From Gracilibacillus salitolerans (GTDB lineage: Bacteria > Bacillota > Bacilli > Bacillales > Amphibacillaceae): DNA of 64,000 bases. This document shows positions 1 through 8,235 of the stretch, piece by piece. The notes beneath the pieces were generated by a model, which did no database searches, was not told the origin of the DNA, and was given only the letters and a program-made list of their open reading frames with translations. Numbering within the stretch: the stretch's first letter is position 1; each line of letters begins with the position of its first letter. Both the position numbers and the translations under genes were made by a program. The stretch is taken from positions 4,092,001-4,156,000 of the forward strand of contig NZ_CP045915.1 in NCBI RefSeq assembly GCF_009650095.1. Reading direction: 5' to 3'.

Positions 1-10
1 AAATCTCCGA

Positions 11-47
11 CTGCTATTAAACAGCTAATGTTTATTATTAATAGCAG
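11..47. repeat. perfect hairpin at left edge
   Basis: The arm CTGCTATTAA (11-20) is the exact reverse complement of TTAATAGCAG (38-47). It lies downstream of the 3' end of the minus-strand MATE remnant and could be its old terminator, but there is no clear T run on either side. The role is uncertain. Confidence 0.4.
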
Positions 48-73
48 AAACAGAGGACTTTAGTGACGCCAAT

Positions 74-257
74 CTAGTGAGTATATGTCTTTTTCCTTCT
101 AGTCATCACTTTTAAAAATTTGATCTGTTTCGGTTTCTGGGATGTAGTATTTAAAAATACTAACAAAATCATTAATTCTGTGAAAAAGCCAATGGATTGT
201 GCCAATGCTCCAATCGATCCGCCACCACTCGGAAAAACAAAAATAAGAATAAACAAT
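74..257 (-). pseudogene. 3' remnant of MATE-like transporter gene
   Basis: The minus strand encodes about 60 residues (core FVFPSGGGSIGALAQSIGFF, end RRKKTYTH) that match the C-terminus of the intact MATE-like protein at 22779-24146 nearly residue for residue. Homology stops abruptly near 257, where the reading frame continues into a different gene family (TRAP permease). This is therefore a truncated duplicate of the intact gene and not a small gene of its own. The last part of the ORF and the stop codon are preserved, which suggests fairly recent duplication and decay. Confidence 0.85.
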
Positions 258-384
258 ACATCAGACATTTCTACAGCTTTGATTAAAACTTCAGATAATT
301 GCTTATCGTTAATGTTCGATAATAAACAAGCGCTAAAAATAAAGCATAAACCACACAGACAGCAGATGCCTCAGTTGCTTCTCC
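258..384 (-). pseudogene. inverted internal fragment of TRAP transporter large permease (DctM-like)
   Basis: Read on the minus strand, this stretch encodes TGEATEASAVCVVYALFLAL and then, after a frameshift, EVLIKAVEMSD. These are typical internal motifs of DctM, the large membrane subunit of TRAP dicarboxylate/sugar-acid importers. The next part of the same protein is found on the opposite strand from 474 onward, so this block has been inverted relative to it. It is fused head-on to the MATE remnant at about 257/258. It cannot encode a working protein. Confidence 0.75.
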
Positions 385-470
385 AGTCGGTGTATGGATT
401 TTTCAACATATTATCGATGTTTCTTGAGAGCTGCTTGATCATAGTATTCTAGCATTACGTTTTTTATTCT
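385..470 (+). pseudogene. inverted internal fragment of MATE-like gene
   Basis: The plus strand here matches the coding strand of the intact minus-strand MATE-like gene, corresponding to about 23086-23170 (shared run around GAGAGCTGCTTGATCATAGT). It therefore lies opposite in orientation to the other MATE remnant at 74-257. Turning 258-470 around would bring both MATE pieces onto one strand and both DctM pieces onto the other. Confidence 0.75.
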
Positions 471-473
471 GTC

Positions 474-877
474 ATGTTACTCCTTGCTGCATCTTCACTG
501 ATGTCGTTTGCGATAGCTTTCACCGGCATTCCTGATGCTCTGAGTCAGTTTATTCTCGATTTATCTACTAATCTGGTATGTTCAGGGACATTGCACCAGC
601 GATTCTAATATTCACATCGATTTTCTTGCCGATTTCTGAAGGCATCGGCATTGATCCAGTACACTTTGGCATATTCTTTATTCTAAACTTATGTGTCGGT
701 ACGATTACACCACTTGTTGGAACCGGTTTATTTGTTGGATCCATGGTTGGAAAAGAAAAAGTCGAAAGTTTGATCAAACCGTTAATACCTTTCTATGTTG
801 CCATGTTTGTTTTATTGATGGTTGTTACCTATGTTCCGGAAATTAGTTTATTCCTTTCTAATTTGTTAGGGTTGTAA
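474..877 (+). pseudogene. 3' remnant of TRAP transporter large permease (DctM-like)
   Basis: From 474 the plus strand reads MLLLAASSLMSFAIAFTGIP. After a frameshift near 575 it continues as FRDIAPAILIFTSIFLPI and on to a stop at 877. These are the C-terminal membrane segments of DctM, the TRAP large permease, which usually has about 425 residues; only about 130 remain. The frame change coincides with a small deletion between the two parts. The gene once belonged to a TRAP importer whose other subunits (DctP, DctQ) are not in the window. A terminator hairpin follows directly, consistent with an old operon end. Confidence 0.8.
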
Positions 878-885
878 TGCAGAAG

Positions 886-920
886 GGCTGGCAGGATTTT
901 CTGTCAGCCATTTTATTATT
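886..920 (+). terminator. rho-independent terminator after TRAP remnant
   Basis: The stem GGCTGGCAG / CTGTCAGCC (one G-U pair) has a 6-nt loop and is followed by ATTTTATTATTT. It sits 9 bases after the stop of the DctM remnant. Confidence 0.75.
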
Positions 921-958
921 TAGTGGTAATTTCTCTTTATAACTGTTATAGAGACTGT

Positions 959-1003
959 CTAACAACACTCTCAGTCCTCTTTTCTTATTGAAAGTGTTGT
1001 TAG
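959..1003. repeat. 11-bp inverted repeat
   Basis: CTAACAACACT (959-969) and AGTGTTGTTAG (993-1003) are exact reverse complements around a 23-nt spacer. No gene reads into it. It may be the end of a lost insertion element or a second terminator. Confidence 0.4.
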
Positions 1004-1236
1004 TAGTTAGTTATTTAACAGTTTTATTCTTGTCTCTAGTCATCATCTAAGAATCTACCAAACTAAGAAAGTGACTAGCATCCTACAATGGCCAGTTTTT
1101 CCACCCTATGATCTACTATGAATGTTTAACTGCCGATTTTTTCAACTCATTAATAAATAAGTTTCACATCATAAAATCACCTTATTTTTTTATATCACCT
1201 CTCTTTCTTTTCTATGATAAATTTCTCTTTATCACT

Positions 1237-1499
1237 TTAAAAAATATACGTTTTTGCTTGTGAGATGTGAGCGTGTTTGAAGATTAGAAATATATCTTCT
1301 ACAGGAAGAGCATGAGAAAACTCAATCTTTATTTTAGGATGTGCTTCGTTGAATCCATCTATTAAAGGTGTCTTAGCTTCTTCACTATCCCAAGAAGTGA
1401 CACTAGCAGAATTCGCATCACTACCACTTCATTTTCTGAATTACTACATGCAACGGAAATAAACAATGACAACAATAATACAATCATTACTTTCTTCAC
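1237..1499 (-). pseudogene. decayed N-terminus of sugar-binding lipoprotein (ABC SBP)
   Basis: From a GTG at 1499 the minus strand encodes a lipoprotein signal (VKKVMIVLLLSLFISVACSN, lipobox cysteine present). After a frameshift it continues as GSDANSASVTSWDSEEAKTP with a following IDGFNEAHPKIKIEFSHA. This is the start of a family 1 (CUT1) sugar-binding protein, like the three intact ones in this window. Only about 85 of roughly 430 codons remain before a stop at 1237. The rest of the gene and its permeases are gone. Confidence 0.75.
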
Positions 1500-1617
1500 T
1501 ATCAAAACCTGTGTTTATAAAAGAAAAGAGTTTTTCCGTTTTGAAAAATTACTAATTGCATGAGAAATAACCACAAATAAAGAATCTATCTCTAATTCAG
1601 CAGAAGACGTGATTATT

Positions 1618-1731
1618 ATGGCTACTGAGAATAGAAATGACCTTATTCAAGATGATTATTTACAGAAGAGTACTTTATGGAACCAGTTAGTGGCGCGAAT
1701 AAGCAACTTATTCAGAGATGGTAAAATGTAA
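1618..1731 (+). other. short reading frame, probable remnant
   Basis: The frame ATG 1618 to TAA 1731 encodes 37 residues starting MATENRNDLIQDDYLQ and ending FRDGKM. The frame stays open upstream to 1564 without a start codon, and no ribosome binding site precedes the ATG. I do not recognise it. It is most likely the tail of a lost gene. Confidence 0.25.
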
Positions 1732-1781
1732 AAAGGAGATGGTGTTTCCGCTTAAGAGGAAAAATTCTAACTTAAACAATT

Positions 1782-1793
1782 GTAAGCACTTAC
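1782..1793. promoter_or_regulatory. palindrome upstream of PTS operon
   Basis: GTAAGCACTTAC is a perfect palindrome about 33 bases before the start of the PRD regulator gene. With flanks (TGTAAGCACTTACT) it resembles a catabolite-response element but has CA in place of the central CG. It could be a weak CcpA site or the operator of the adjacent regulator; the sequence alone does not decide. Confidence 0.35.
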
Positions 1794-1825
1794 TTATACT
1801 TTAAACAGAAAGGGGCAAATGAAAA

Positions 1826-3778
1826 ATGAAACTACTTAATAAAAGAGAGGTGGAAATTCTTCATTTGTTGCACGATAGTAAGGGGTTTCAAAATGGTAAA
1901 AGTCTCGCCCTGCTATTGGAAGTCTCAACAAGAACAATCAGAAACGATATTAAAAAAATAAATGAAACCATTGAAAAAAATGGTGCAAAGATCGTTTCAC
2001 ACAAAGGAAAAGGATATGAGTTAGAAATTAGTGAGGAGGATGCCTTTCAAAAAATATATACCGAATATCTTCAAAAAGTTACAAAAAATCCAGATCGAAC
2101 AAATCATGCATCAGAAGGGAATGATTTAGAAGAACAAATTATCAAAAAAATATTAATGAACTGCCTTACTGACACGAGTATTCATCAAGAAGAATTAGCT
2201 GAAGAATTATTTATTAGCCTTTCCGCTTTGAAAAGTTATTTATCCTTAGTAAAAGTAAAAATTTCTAAATATGGATTAGAGGTTATAACAGATAGATTTA
2301 ACGGTGTAAAAGTAGTAGGAAACGAAGATAAAATTAGGTTTTGTATTTCGGAATATCTATTTAACAATCAAAGCATTGATGTCTACAATGACTTATTTCC
2401 TGAAAATGAAATTAAGCGTTTAAAAAGTATTACCTTACAAGTATTGTTAAGAAATCAATTAAAATTAACAGATGTTGCGCTTGAAAATTTGATTATTCAT
2501 ATAGAAATTACCATCAGACGATTTATGAAGAACAGATTGTTAGCTTATCAAGTGAAAGTTTCAGAGGACTTAAAGAATACGAAAGAATACAAAGTCGCAC
2601 GTGAAATCATTCATGAAATCGACTATTCATTAAGTATTAATATTGAATCTGAAATATTTTATATTACACAGCACCTTCTGGCTAGCAGTAGGCTATATAG
2701 AAAGGATATCGATTATAAGGATTACAAAAAAATAGACACAATGTTACAAAAGGTTCTTTTTGAAATTAAAGAAAAAACATCGATTGATCTTAGCAGTGAC
2801 CACAATCTAATTGATGGATTAATTATTCATCTAAGTGTGGCCTTAAAAAGAATAGAGTATCAAATGAATAGCAGAAATGATGTGCTTAGCAGTATTAAAA
2901 ATAATTACCCACTTGCTTTTCAGCTTGCTGTTATTGCAAGCAACAAAATCAATGAGATAACAGATCTGCACATTGATGAAAATGAAATCGGGTTTTTAGC
3001 TATTCACTTTGGCGTAGCTCTTGAAAAAAAAGGGTTGAATAACCAACATGTTAAAAAAATTATGATCGTTTGTGGTTCAGGCCTTGCTACAGCATCCTTA
3101 ATACGAGAAAAAATATTAAATTATTATGGACAGCAAGTTAGTGTTGTAGAAACAATAAGTTTTGCAGAATTTAATGAGTCCTTGCTAAATCTCGTAGATA
3201 TAGTCGTTTCAACAGTCCCAATTGATTTAGCATCCGACAAAATATTCACAGTTAGTCCTATATTAAGTAACAAGGAACTTTCACGAATTAGAAAGAAACT
3301 CACTGAAGATAGGGATGAAGCAGACATCATTAACTATCGAAACATTTTTAAGAAAGAGCTATTCGTAAAAAATATAGATCTCCCCTCTAAAGAAGAAGTA
3401 TTAGATTTCATCACTAAGCTTATGATAACGAATCAATACATCGATGATTATACAAAAGATTCTATATACGAAAGAGAAAGAATGGCTTCGACAGAACTCA
3501 GCAATTTACTAGCTATTCCACATCCAATAGATAATAATATGTTGCAAACAACGATTGCAGTTTGTATTTTGAAGAAACCTATTATTTGGGATCTAGAAAA
3601 AGTACAAGTAGTCATCGTACTAAGTGTACCGAAAGACAAACAAAAAACTTGGGAAGTTATCTTCAAACAACTTTACTATTTTTTAATAGAAGAATTTGGA
3701 ATTACCAAATTAATATCCAATTATAATTATGAGGACTTTATAAGAAATTTAAGTAAGTACAAGGAGACTAACATATGA
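1826..3778 (+). CDS. BglG/ManR-type PRD transcriptional activator
   Basis: This is a 650-residue PTS-responsive regulator. In order it has an N-terminal HTH (about 5-45), a second Mga-type HTH region (about 105-165), PRD1 (about 205-300, H225 and H283), PRD2 (about 310-405, H335 and H394), a GatB-like IIB domain with C416 in VCGSG, and a IIA-like domain with H566 in LLAIPHP. Proteins of this type are DNA-binding activators whose PRDs are phosphorylated by HPr and by the cognate PTS. Here it is the first gene of the operon it presumably controls, and its 3' end overlaps the IIA gene by 4 bases (ATGA). The RBS AAAGGGG precedes ATG 1826 by about 10 bases. The inducer is unknown. Confidence 0.92.
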   Translation: MKLLNKREVEILHLLHDSKGFQNGKSLALLLEVSTRTIRNDIKKINETIEKNGAKIVSHKGKGYELEISEEDAFQKIYTEYLQKVTKNPDRTNHASEGNDLEEQIIKKILMNCLTDTSIHQEELAEELFISLSALKSYLSLVKVKISKYGLEVITDRFNGVKVVGNEDKIRFCISEYLFNNQSIDVYNDLFPENEIKRLKSITLQVLLRNQLKLTDVALENLIIHIEITIRRFMKNRLLAYQVKVSEDLKNTKEYKVAREIIHEIDYSLSINIESEIFYITQHLLASSRLYRKDIDYKDYKKIDTMLQKVLFEIKEKTSIDLSSDHNLIDGLIIHLSVALKRIEYQMNSRNDVLSSIKNNYPLAFQLAVIASNKINEITDLHIDENEIGFLAIHFGVALEKKGLNNQHVKKIMIVCGSGLATASLIREKILNYYGQQVSVVETISFAEFNESLLNLVDIVVSTVPIDLASDKIFTVSPILSNKELSRIRKKLTEDRDEADIINYRNIFKKELFVKNIDLPSKEEVLDFITKLMITNQYIDDYTKDSIYERERMASTELSNLLAIPHPIDNNMLQTTIAVCILKKPIIWDLEKVQVVIVLSVPKDKQKTWEVIFKQLYYFLIEEFGITKLISNYNYEDFIRNLSKYKETNI

Positions 3779-4218
3779 AGGAATCTTATTTCACCGAAGA
3801 CAATGTTCAATTTAATGTCGAGGTAAAGGATTGGAAGGACGCCATATATAAAAGTGTTGCTTTATTAAGAAAAAACGGATATGTGACTGATAAATATGCT
3901 ACAGAAGTAATCAAAAATGTGCAGCAATATGGTCCTTATATCGTAATATCGCCTGGTATTGCTATACCACATACAAGACCAGAAAATGGAGCAATAGAGG
4001 TAGGTGTCAGTTTAGTTACACTAAAAAAACCTGTTTATTTTAAAGACTCTTCATCGCCTGTTAAAGTCATGATTAGTTTTTCAGCAACTGATAATGACCA
4101 GCATTTAGAAATCATTAAAATGATTGTAAAAATTGTAGAAAACGGCTTAATAAATACTATATCTACCATGAATTCAATAGCCGATTTAAATAACTTGATA
4201 GAGGATGATAGACCATGA
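3775..4218 (+). CDS. PTS IIA component, fructose/mannitol/ascorbate type
   Basis: This is a 147-residue cytoplasmic IIA protein (PTS_EIIA_2 fold). The phosphorylation site is visible as IAIPHTRPE with H66. It would accept phosphate from HPr and pass it to the IIB cysteine encoded at 5222. The length and motif fit UlaC/SgcA-type IIA proteins. It overlaps both neighbours by 4 bases (ATGA junctions at 3775 and 4215), which indicates translational coupling with the regulator upstream and the kinase downstream. Confidence 0.93.
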   Translation: MKESYFTEDNVQFNVEVKDWKDAIYKSVALLRKNGYVTDKYATEVIKNVQQYGPYIVISPGIAIPHTRPENGAIEVGVSLVTLKKPVYFKDSSSPVKVMISFSATDNDQHLEIIKMIVKIVENGLINTISTMNSIADLNNLIEDDRP

Positions 4219-5207
4219 AACAAGTCGCACTCATAACAAGTGGCGGAGATGGAGCAGGTATCAATTCTACTATTGAAATAATGGCTAAAAACCCTCAGAT
4301 TGATTTGTTTGGTTTTCACGGAGGATACAACGGCATACTTTCTAGTGATCCAATTCATTTAACAGAAAAGTATTGTGAAAATAGAGCACTCGATGGTATT
4401 CATTTGGTTAAGACAGGTAGAAGTAAAATTCCTTATACAAAAGAAGGAAGAGACCAATTGCGTCGAAAACTAGCATTAGACAATTTTGATTGTTTAGTTG
4501 TATGTGGTGGAAATGGTTCTCAAAAAGCAGCACAACTATTACAAATAGAAGGAACCAATACCATATTCGTTCCAATGACAGTAGATAATGACGTAAATGG
4601 TAGCGATTACAGTGTTGGGTTTGATACAGCTTTAAATAAAATGATAGAAGTATTATATGGATTACATGATACATCAGCTAATATGCCTGGAAGAATATTT
4701 ATGGTAGAGGTATTAGGAGGGAATTCTGGGAATTTAGCATTAGAAAGTGCTTTAGCTGGGGCGAGTGACTTAGCCATTATTCCAGAATATTCAACGAAAA
4801 AGAGTGACATAACCAATATAGTAAAGGAAAAATTAAAGCAAAAAAATTCTTTGATTATTATGTGTTCTGAATCTGCTTATGAAGATAAAAACTATCAATC
4901 AGGTAATCAAGGAGTATCTCTTGATATTGCAACATCCATTGAAAGAGAAACTGGCATAAGAGTTAGAAAATCTATAATGGGTTTTTACATTAGAGCTGGC
5001 AGACCATCGTTTAAAGACGCATTAATTGCTTCGAAAATAGGGGCAGTTGTTTCACAATCCATTATGGAAAATCATTATGGTGTGATGGTCGGAGTTAGAA
5101 ATGAACAAATTCATAGATTCGATTTTCATCAAGTAACGAAGAAGCTAAGTAGTCTTAATCCACAAACGGTAGAAATTGCAAGATATTATAAAAAAATTAT
5201 TCATTAA
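4215..5207 (+). CDS. PfkA-family sugar-phosphate kinase with altered motifs
   Basis: This is a 330-residue member of the ATP-dependent 6-phosphofructokinase family. Visible motifs are SGGDGAGIN (nucleotide loop), GGNGS, VPMTVDNDVNGSDY (catalytic Asp), FMVEVLGG, CSES and ETGIRVRKSIMG. Against E. coli PfkA, the catalytic TIDND aspartates, R162, E222, R243 and R252 appear kept. Asp of GGDGS is Asn, R171 is Gly, H249 is Phe and the ATP-contacting R72 is Lys. The usual GGDAPG loop is GGDGAG. The sugar-site changes and position inside a PTS operon argue for a substrate other than fructose 6-phosphate, for example a tagatose- or other ketose-phosphate giving a bisphosphate for the aldolase at 7234. 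This is inference; a non-catalytic role is also possible. Confidence 0.85.
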   Translation: MKQVALITSGGDGAGINSTIEIMAKNPQIDLFGFHGGYNGILSSDPIHLTEKYCENRALDGIHLVKTGRSKIPYTKEGRDQLRRKLALDNFDCLVVCGGNGSQKAAQLLQIEGTNTIFVPMTVDNDVNGSDYSVGFDTALNKMIEVLYGLHDTSANMPGRIFMVEVLGGNSGNLALESALAGASDLAIIPEYSTKKSDITNIVKEKLKQKNSLIIMCSESAYEDKNYQSGNQGVSLDIATSIERETGIRVRKSIMGFYIRAGRPSFKDALIASKIGAVVSQSIMENHYGVMVGVRNEQIHRFDFHQVTKKLSSLNPQTVEIARYYKKIIH

Positions 5208-5221
5208 AAGGAGGTGATATC

Positions 5222-5515
5222 ATGTTACAAATATTAGTTGTCTGTGGAGCAGGGTTAGGTAGTAGTTTTGCTTGTCAAATGAGTGTAGAAAGTGTGTTAC
5301 AAGAGATTGGGGTGAAAGCTTCTGTAGATCATTCAGATATCTCATCAGCAGCAGGTTCAAGAGTTGATATTATTATTTCAGGCAAAAATTTTGAATCTCA
5401 ATTTATGAGATATGATCTACCAATGGATTTAATATTTCTAGATCGCTTAGTAGACAAAAACGAAATTAAAGAAAAATTAGTGCCGGTTTTAGAGTCAAAA
5501 GGAGAGTTAAAATAA
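5222..5515 (+). CDS. PTS IIB component, ascorbate/galactitol-like
   Basis: This is a 97-residue IIB protein starting MLQILVVCGAGLGSS. C8 in the CGAGLGSS loop is the expected phosphocysteine. The size and N-terminal cysteine loop are those of UlaB/SgaB-type IIB subunits, which phosphorylate the sugar bound by a UlaA-type IIC. The RBS AAGGAGGTGAT precedes the ATG. It lies directly upstream of the IIC gene (15-base gap). Confidence 0.93.
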   Translation: MLQILVVCGAGLGSSFACQMSVESVLQEIGVKASVDHSDISSAAGSRVDIIISGKNFESQFMRYDLPMDLIFLDRLVDKNEIKEKLVPVLESKGELK

Positions 5516-5530
5516 GGAGGTTTACCAAGA

Positions 5531-6814
5531 ATGGCGATTATTGATTTTATTATTAATAGCATATTAACACAGGCTTCCATTACGATAGCGTTAATCGCAT
5601 TTGCCGGTTTGTTATTGCAGAGAAAACCTTTTGGTGAAGTCATGTCTGGTAGTTTCAAGACAATGCTAGGTTTCCTGGTTCTTTCTGCAGGTTCTTCTAT
5701 TATTGTTGGTTCCCTACTATATTTTGGTGATATATTCTCCGAAGGTTTTGGAATGGAAGGTATTGTACCATCCATTGAGGCTATTAATGGGCAAGCAATG
5801 AATGACTTGGGATTAGCAAATCAAATTGCATTAACATTTTTGGCTATTTTTATATTTAACATTATTTTGGCTAGGTTTACAAAATGGAAATATATCTTCC
5901 TAACAGGACAAGCAATTTTGTGGATGGCTACCATGACTACTGTATTTGGTAGTGCAGCAGGCTTTTCTGGAATAAGCTTAATTATTGTCGGCGGTTTAGT
6001 AGGTGGCTTTTTTGCAGTAGCAATGCCTGCAATAGCACAGCCAATTGTAAGAAAAATTACCGGAACTGATGATATTGCTTTAGGACACTTCTGTACCATT
6101 GGTTATCTTTTTGCAGCTGGCATTTCAAAAGTCGCAGGAAAAAATTCTGGTTCTACTGAAAATATAAAATTCCCAAAAGGACTAGGTTTTTTGTCAGATA
6201 CGTACCTTTCAGTAGCATTCGTGATGGTTCCACTATATATGGTTACTGCCCTTTTTGCAGGAGCAGAGTTTGGATCTGAATTATCTGGTGATGTAAATTA
6301 TGTAGTATTTGCATTCTTACAAGCAGTTCAATTCGTAGTAGGTGTTTATGTATTACTTTCTGGTGTTCGATTACTATTAGCTGAAATTGTCCCAGCATTT
6401 AGGGGTATTGCATTAAAAGTTGTTCCAGATGCAAAACCAGCATTAGATTGCCCTGTATTATTCCCATATGCTCCTAATGCCGTTACAGCAGGTTTTGTAA
6501 CAACAACAATTGGTACAGTGATCGCAATGTTTGTTCTTCCATGGTTTGGATTAGCTATGATTTTACCAGGTATGTTAACCAACTTTTTTGCCGGAGGTAC
6601 TGCAGGGATATTTATGAATGCTGTTGGAGGTAAAAGAGGAGTATTAATTGGTGGAATTGCGCATGGATTTTTCATTACATTGCTTCCGGCTCTACTAGTT
6701 CCACACTTTAACAACCTTGGATTTATTAATACAACAGCCACGGATGTTGATACAGTCGCAGCTGGTTTATTTTTCGAGTGGCTTATTCATCCCATAATGA
6801 ATCTATTCGCGTAA
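5531..6814 (+). CDS. PTS IIC component, UlaA (SgaT) family
   Basis: This is a 427-residue polytopic membrane protein with about 10-11 hydrophobic segments, starting AIIDFIINSILTQASITIAL. The line KPFGEVMSGSFKTMLGFLVL and the later LPWFGLAMILPGMLTNFFAG are characteristic of UlaA/SgaT permeases, the IIC subunits of the L-ascorbate PTS and its relatives. UlaA family members work with separate IIA and IIB proteins, both present here. The downstream genes are not the ascorbate-6-phosphate enzymes (no UlaG lactonase, no UlaD/E/F), so the substrate is probably not ascorbate. Confidence 0.92.
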   Translation: MAIIDFIINSILTQASITIALIAFAGLLLQRKPFGEVMSGSFKTMLGFLVLSAGSSIIVGSLLYFGDIFSEGFGMEGIVPSIEAINGQAMNDLGLANQIALTFLAIFIFNIILARFTKWKYIFLTGQAILWMATMTTVFGSAAGFSGISLIIVGGLVGGFFAVAMPAIAQPIVRKITGTDDIALGHFCTIGYLFAAGISKVAGKNSGSTENIKFPKGLGFLSDTYLSVAFVMVPLYMVTALFAGAEFGSELSGDVNYVVFAFLQAVQFVVGVYVLLSGVRLLLAEIVPAFRGIALKVVPDAKPALDCPVLFPYAPNAVTAGFVTTTIGTVIAMFVLPWFGLAMILPGMLTNFFAGGTAGIFMNAVGGKRGVLIGGIAHGFFITLLPALLVPHFNNLGFINTTATDVDTVAAGLFFEWLIHPIMNLFA

Positions 6815-6826
6815 AGGAGGTACAAC

Positions 6827-7219
6827 ATGCCATTATTTAAAAGAAAAAAGAAAGAAAATGATAGTAAAACAGAAATGCAGCAACAGGTGAAAAAAGAACA
6901 TTTAACGGAGCAAATAGAGAATTACAAAACAAAACTTCAAAATGCTGAATCTGAAGGCGTAGACCAAATTCACATATTAAATATGCTTGGTAGTTTGTAT
7001 TTTGAAATAGAGAACTATGATCAGGCCATTAAGTATTACGAAGCAAGTATTGAAGAAAATAAAGCATTAGGAAAAGCCTTTACCGATTTAATCAAGCTAT
7101 ACAACATTAAGAGAAAAGAAGCTACTAAAGAAAATGACAAAGAAAAAGTGCAATTGTATTTACAAAAGTCTGACGATCTTATGAAACTAACAAAAGATTC
7201 GATAAGAGGAAGAATATAG
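6827..7219 (+). CDS. small TPR-like protein of the PTS operon
   Basis: This 130-residue, highly charged, soluble protein has a lysine-rich start (PLFKRKKKENDSK), a predicted coiled-coil segment (about 25-45) and one recognisable tetratricopeptide-like unit (about 50-90: LNMLGSLYFEIENYDQAIKY). There is no signal peptide or catalytic motif. The gene is tightly packed between the IIC gene (12-base gap, RBS AAAGGAGG) and the aldolase gene (14-base gap), so it is part of the operon. TPR units mediate protein contacts; a role in tethering the kinase or aldolase to the permease is speculation. Exact function is unknown. Confidence 0.75.
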   Translation: MPLFKRKKKENDSKTEMQQQVKKEHLTEQIENYKTKLQNAESEGVDQIHILNMLGSLYFEIENYDQAIKYYEASIEENKALGKAFTDLIKLYNIKRKEATKENDKEKVQLYLQKSDDLMKLTKDSIRGRI

Positions 7220-7233
7220 GAAGGAGTAAAAAA

Positions 7234-8076
7234 ATGACTAAAAGTTTAAAGCAATTATTTGAGGACTACGAAGGAAAAAGAGCTATAGGTTCTTTCAATG
7301 TTCACTGTCTAGAGATGTTACCTGCTATGCTAGAAGGGGCAAAAGAAGTTAATGCACCAATCATTATTCAAACATCACCTGGGACAGCAGAATATATAGG
7401 TTTTGATTTGTTAGTGAATAGTATCGAGACCTTATCCGAAAGGTTAGAAATAGATGTATGTTTACACATGGATCACTGCAAGGATATAGATATCCTTAAA
7501 AAGGCTATCGATGCGGGTTATAGCTCCGTTATGTACGATGGATCTAGTTTAGATATTGTTGAAAATATTAAGAACACAAGAATAGTAACAAAATATGCTC
7601 GCTCTAGAAAAGTTTCAGTTGAAGGTGAAGTCGGAACAATCGGTGGTGCTGAAGATGGCATGGTAGTTGCAGAAAAAGATGCCATTTATACTCATCCTGA
7701 AGATGCTTACAAATTTGTTAGGGAAACAGGAGTGGACGCAATAGCCGTTGCTATCGGAACAACTCATGGGCAATATAAATCAAAAGCCAATATTAATTTT
7801 GAATTATTAGAAGAACTGTCTACAAACATGAAAGATGTTGGATTGGTACTTCATGGAGGTACCGGCGTATCTGATGAAGATATGAGAAGGTGTGTTAGAC
7901 AAGGTATGAAAAAAGTAAACGTTGGAACAGAATTGAACAAATCTTATATTGAAGAAGTTAATAAAACATTCTCCTCAGCAACGCCATTAACTTCTCTTAG
8001 AAAACTTCTATTACCTGCCAATAATAGAATAAGAGATATTGTGATAGAGAAATCAAAACTGTTCCAACTAATGTAA
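7234..8076 (+). CDS. class II ketose-bisphosphate aldolase (GatY/FbaA family)
   Basis: This is a 280-residue zinc-dependent aldolase. Visible active-site features are CLHMDHC (catalytic D80, Zn ligand H81), VEGEVGTIGG, AIGTTHG (H178) and LVLHGGTG (H207), followed by VNVGTE. Family members cleave fructose- or tagatose-1,6-bisphosphate to dihydroxyacetone phosphate and an aldehyde. Together with the upstream kinase it would make PTS import of a sugar followed by a second phosphorylation and a retro-aldol cut. It is the last gene of the operon and a terminator follows at 8128. Which bisphosphate it prefers cannot be read from the sequence. Confidence 0.92.
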   Translation: MTKSLKQLFEDYEGKRAIGSFNVHCLEMLPAMLEGAKEVNAPIIIQTSPGTAEYIGFDLLVNSIETLSERLEIDVCLHMDHCKDIDILKKAIDAGYSSVMYDGSSLDIVENIKNTRIVTKYARSRKVSVEGEVGTIGGAEDGMVVAEKDAIYTHPEDAYKFVRETGVDAIAVAIGTTHGQYKSKANINFELLEELSTNMKDVGLVLHGGTGVSDEDMRRCVRQGMKKVNVGTELNKSYIEEVNKTFSSATPLTSLRKLLLPANNRIRDIVIEKSKLFQLM

Positions 8077-8127
8077 ATTTTATTATACCATAAAAGGACA
8101 TAAATTTTGAACGATCTACAAATAAGA

Positions 8128-8160
8128 AAGCAACCTTTAACGTAATTGGTTGCTTTTTTA
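8128..8160 (+). terminator. terminator of PTS operon
   Basis: The perfect stem AAGCAACC / GGTTGCTT with a 12-nt loop is followed by a T run. It lies 50 bases after the aldolase stop codon. Confidence 0.88.
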
Positions 8161-8235
8161 TTGTTTATTTTTATTCTCTTAAATACCGTTGACACACAAA
8201 CCTTAAATTATAATAGGGATATTTGAACTAAGTGT

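Noticed and set aside
120..452. Open frame of 110 codons on the plus strand
   Set aside because: It runs antisense through the MATE and TRAP remnants and then through an inverted fragment. Homology is on the other strands, and no ribosome site precedes it.
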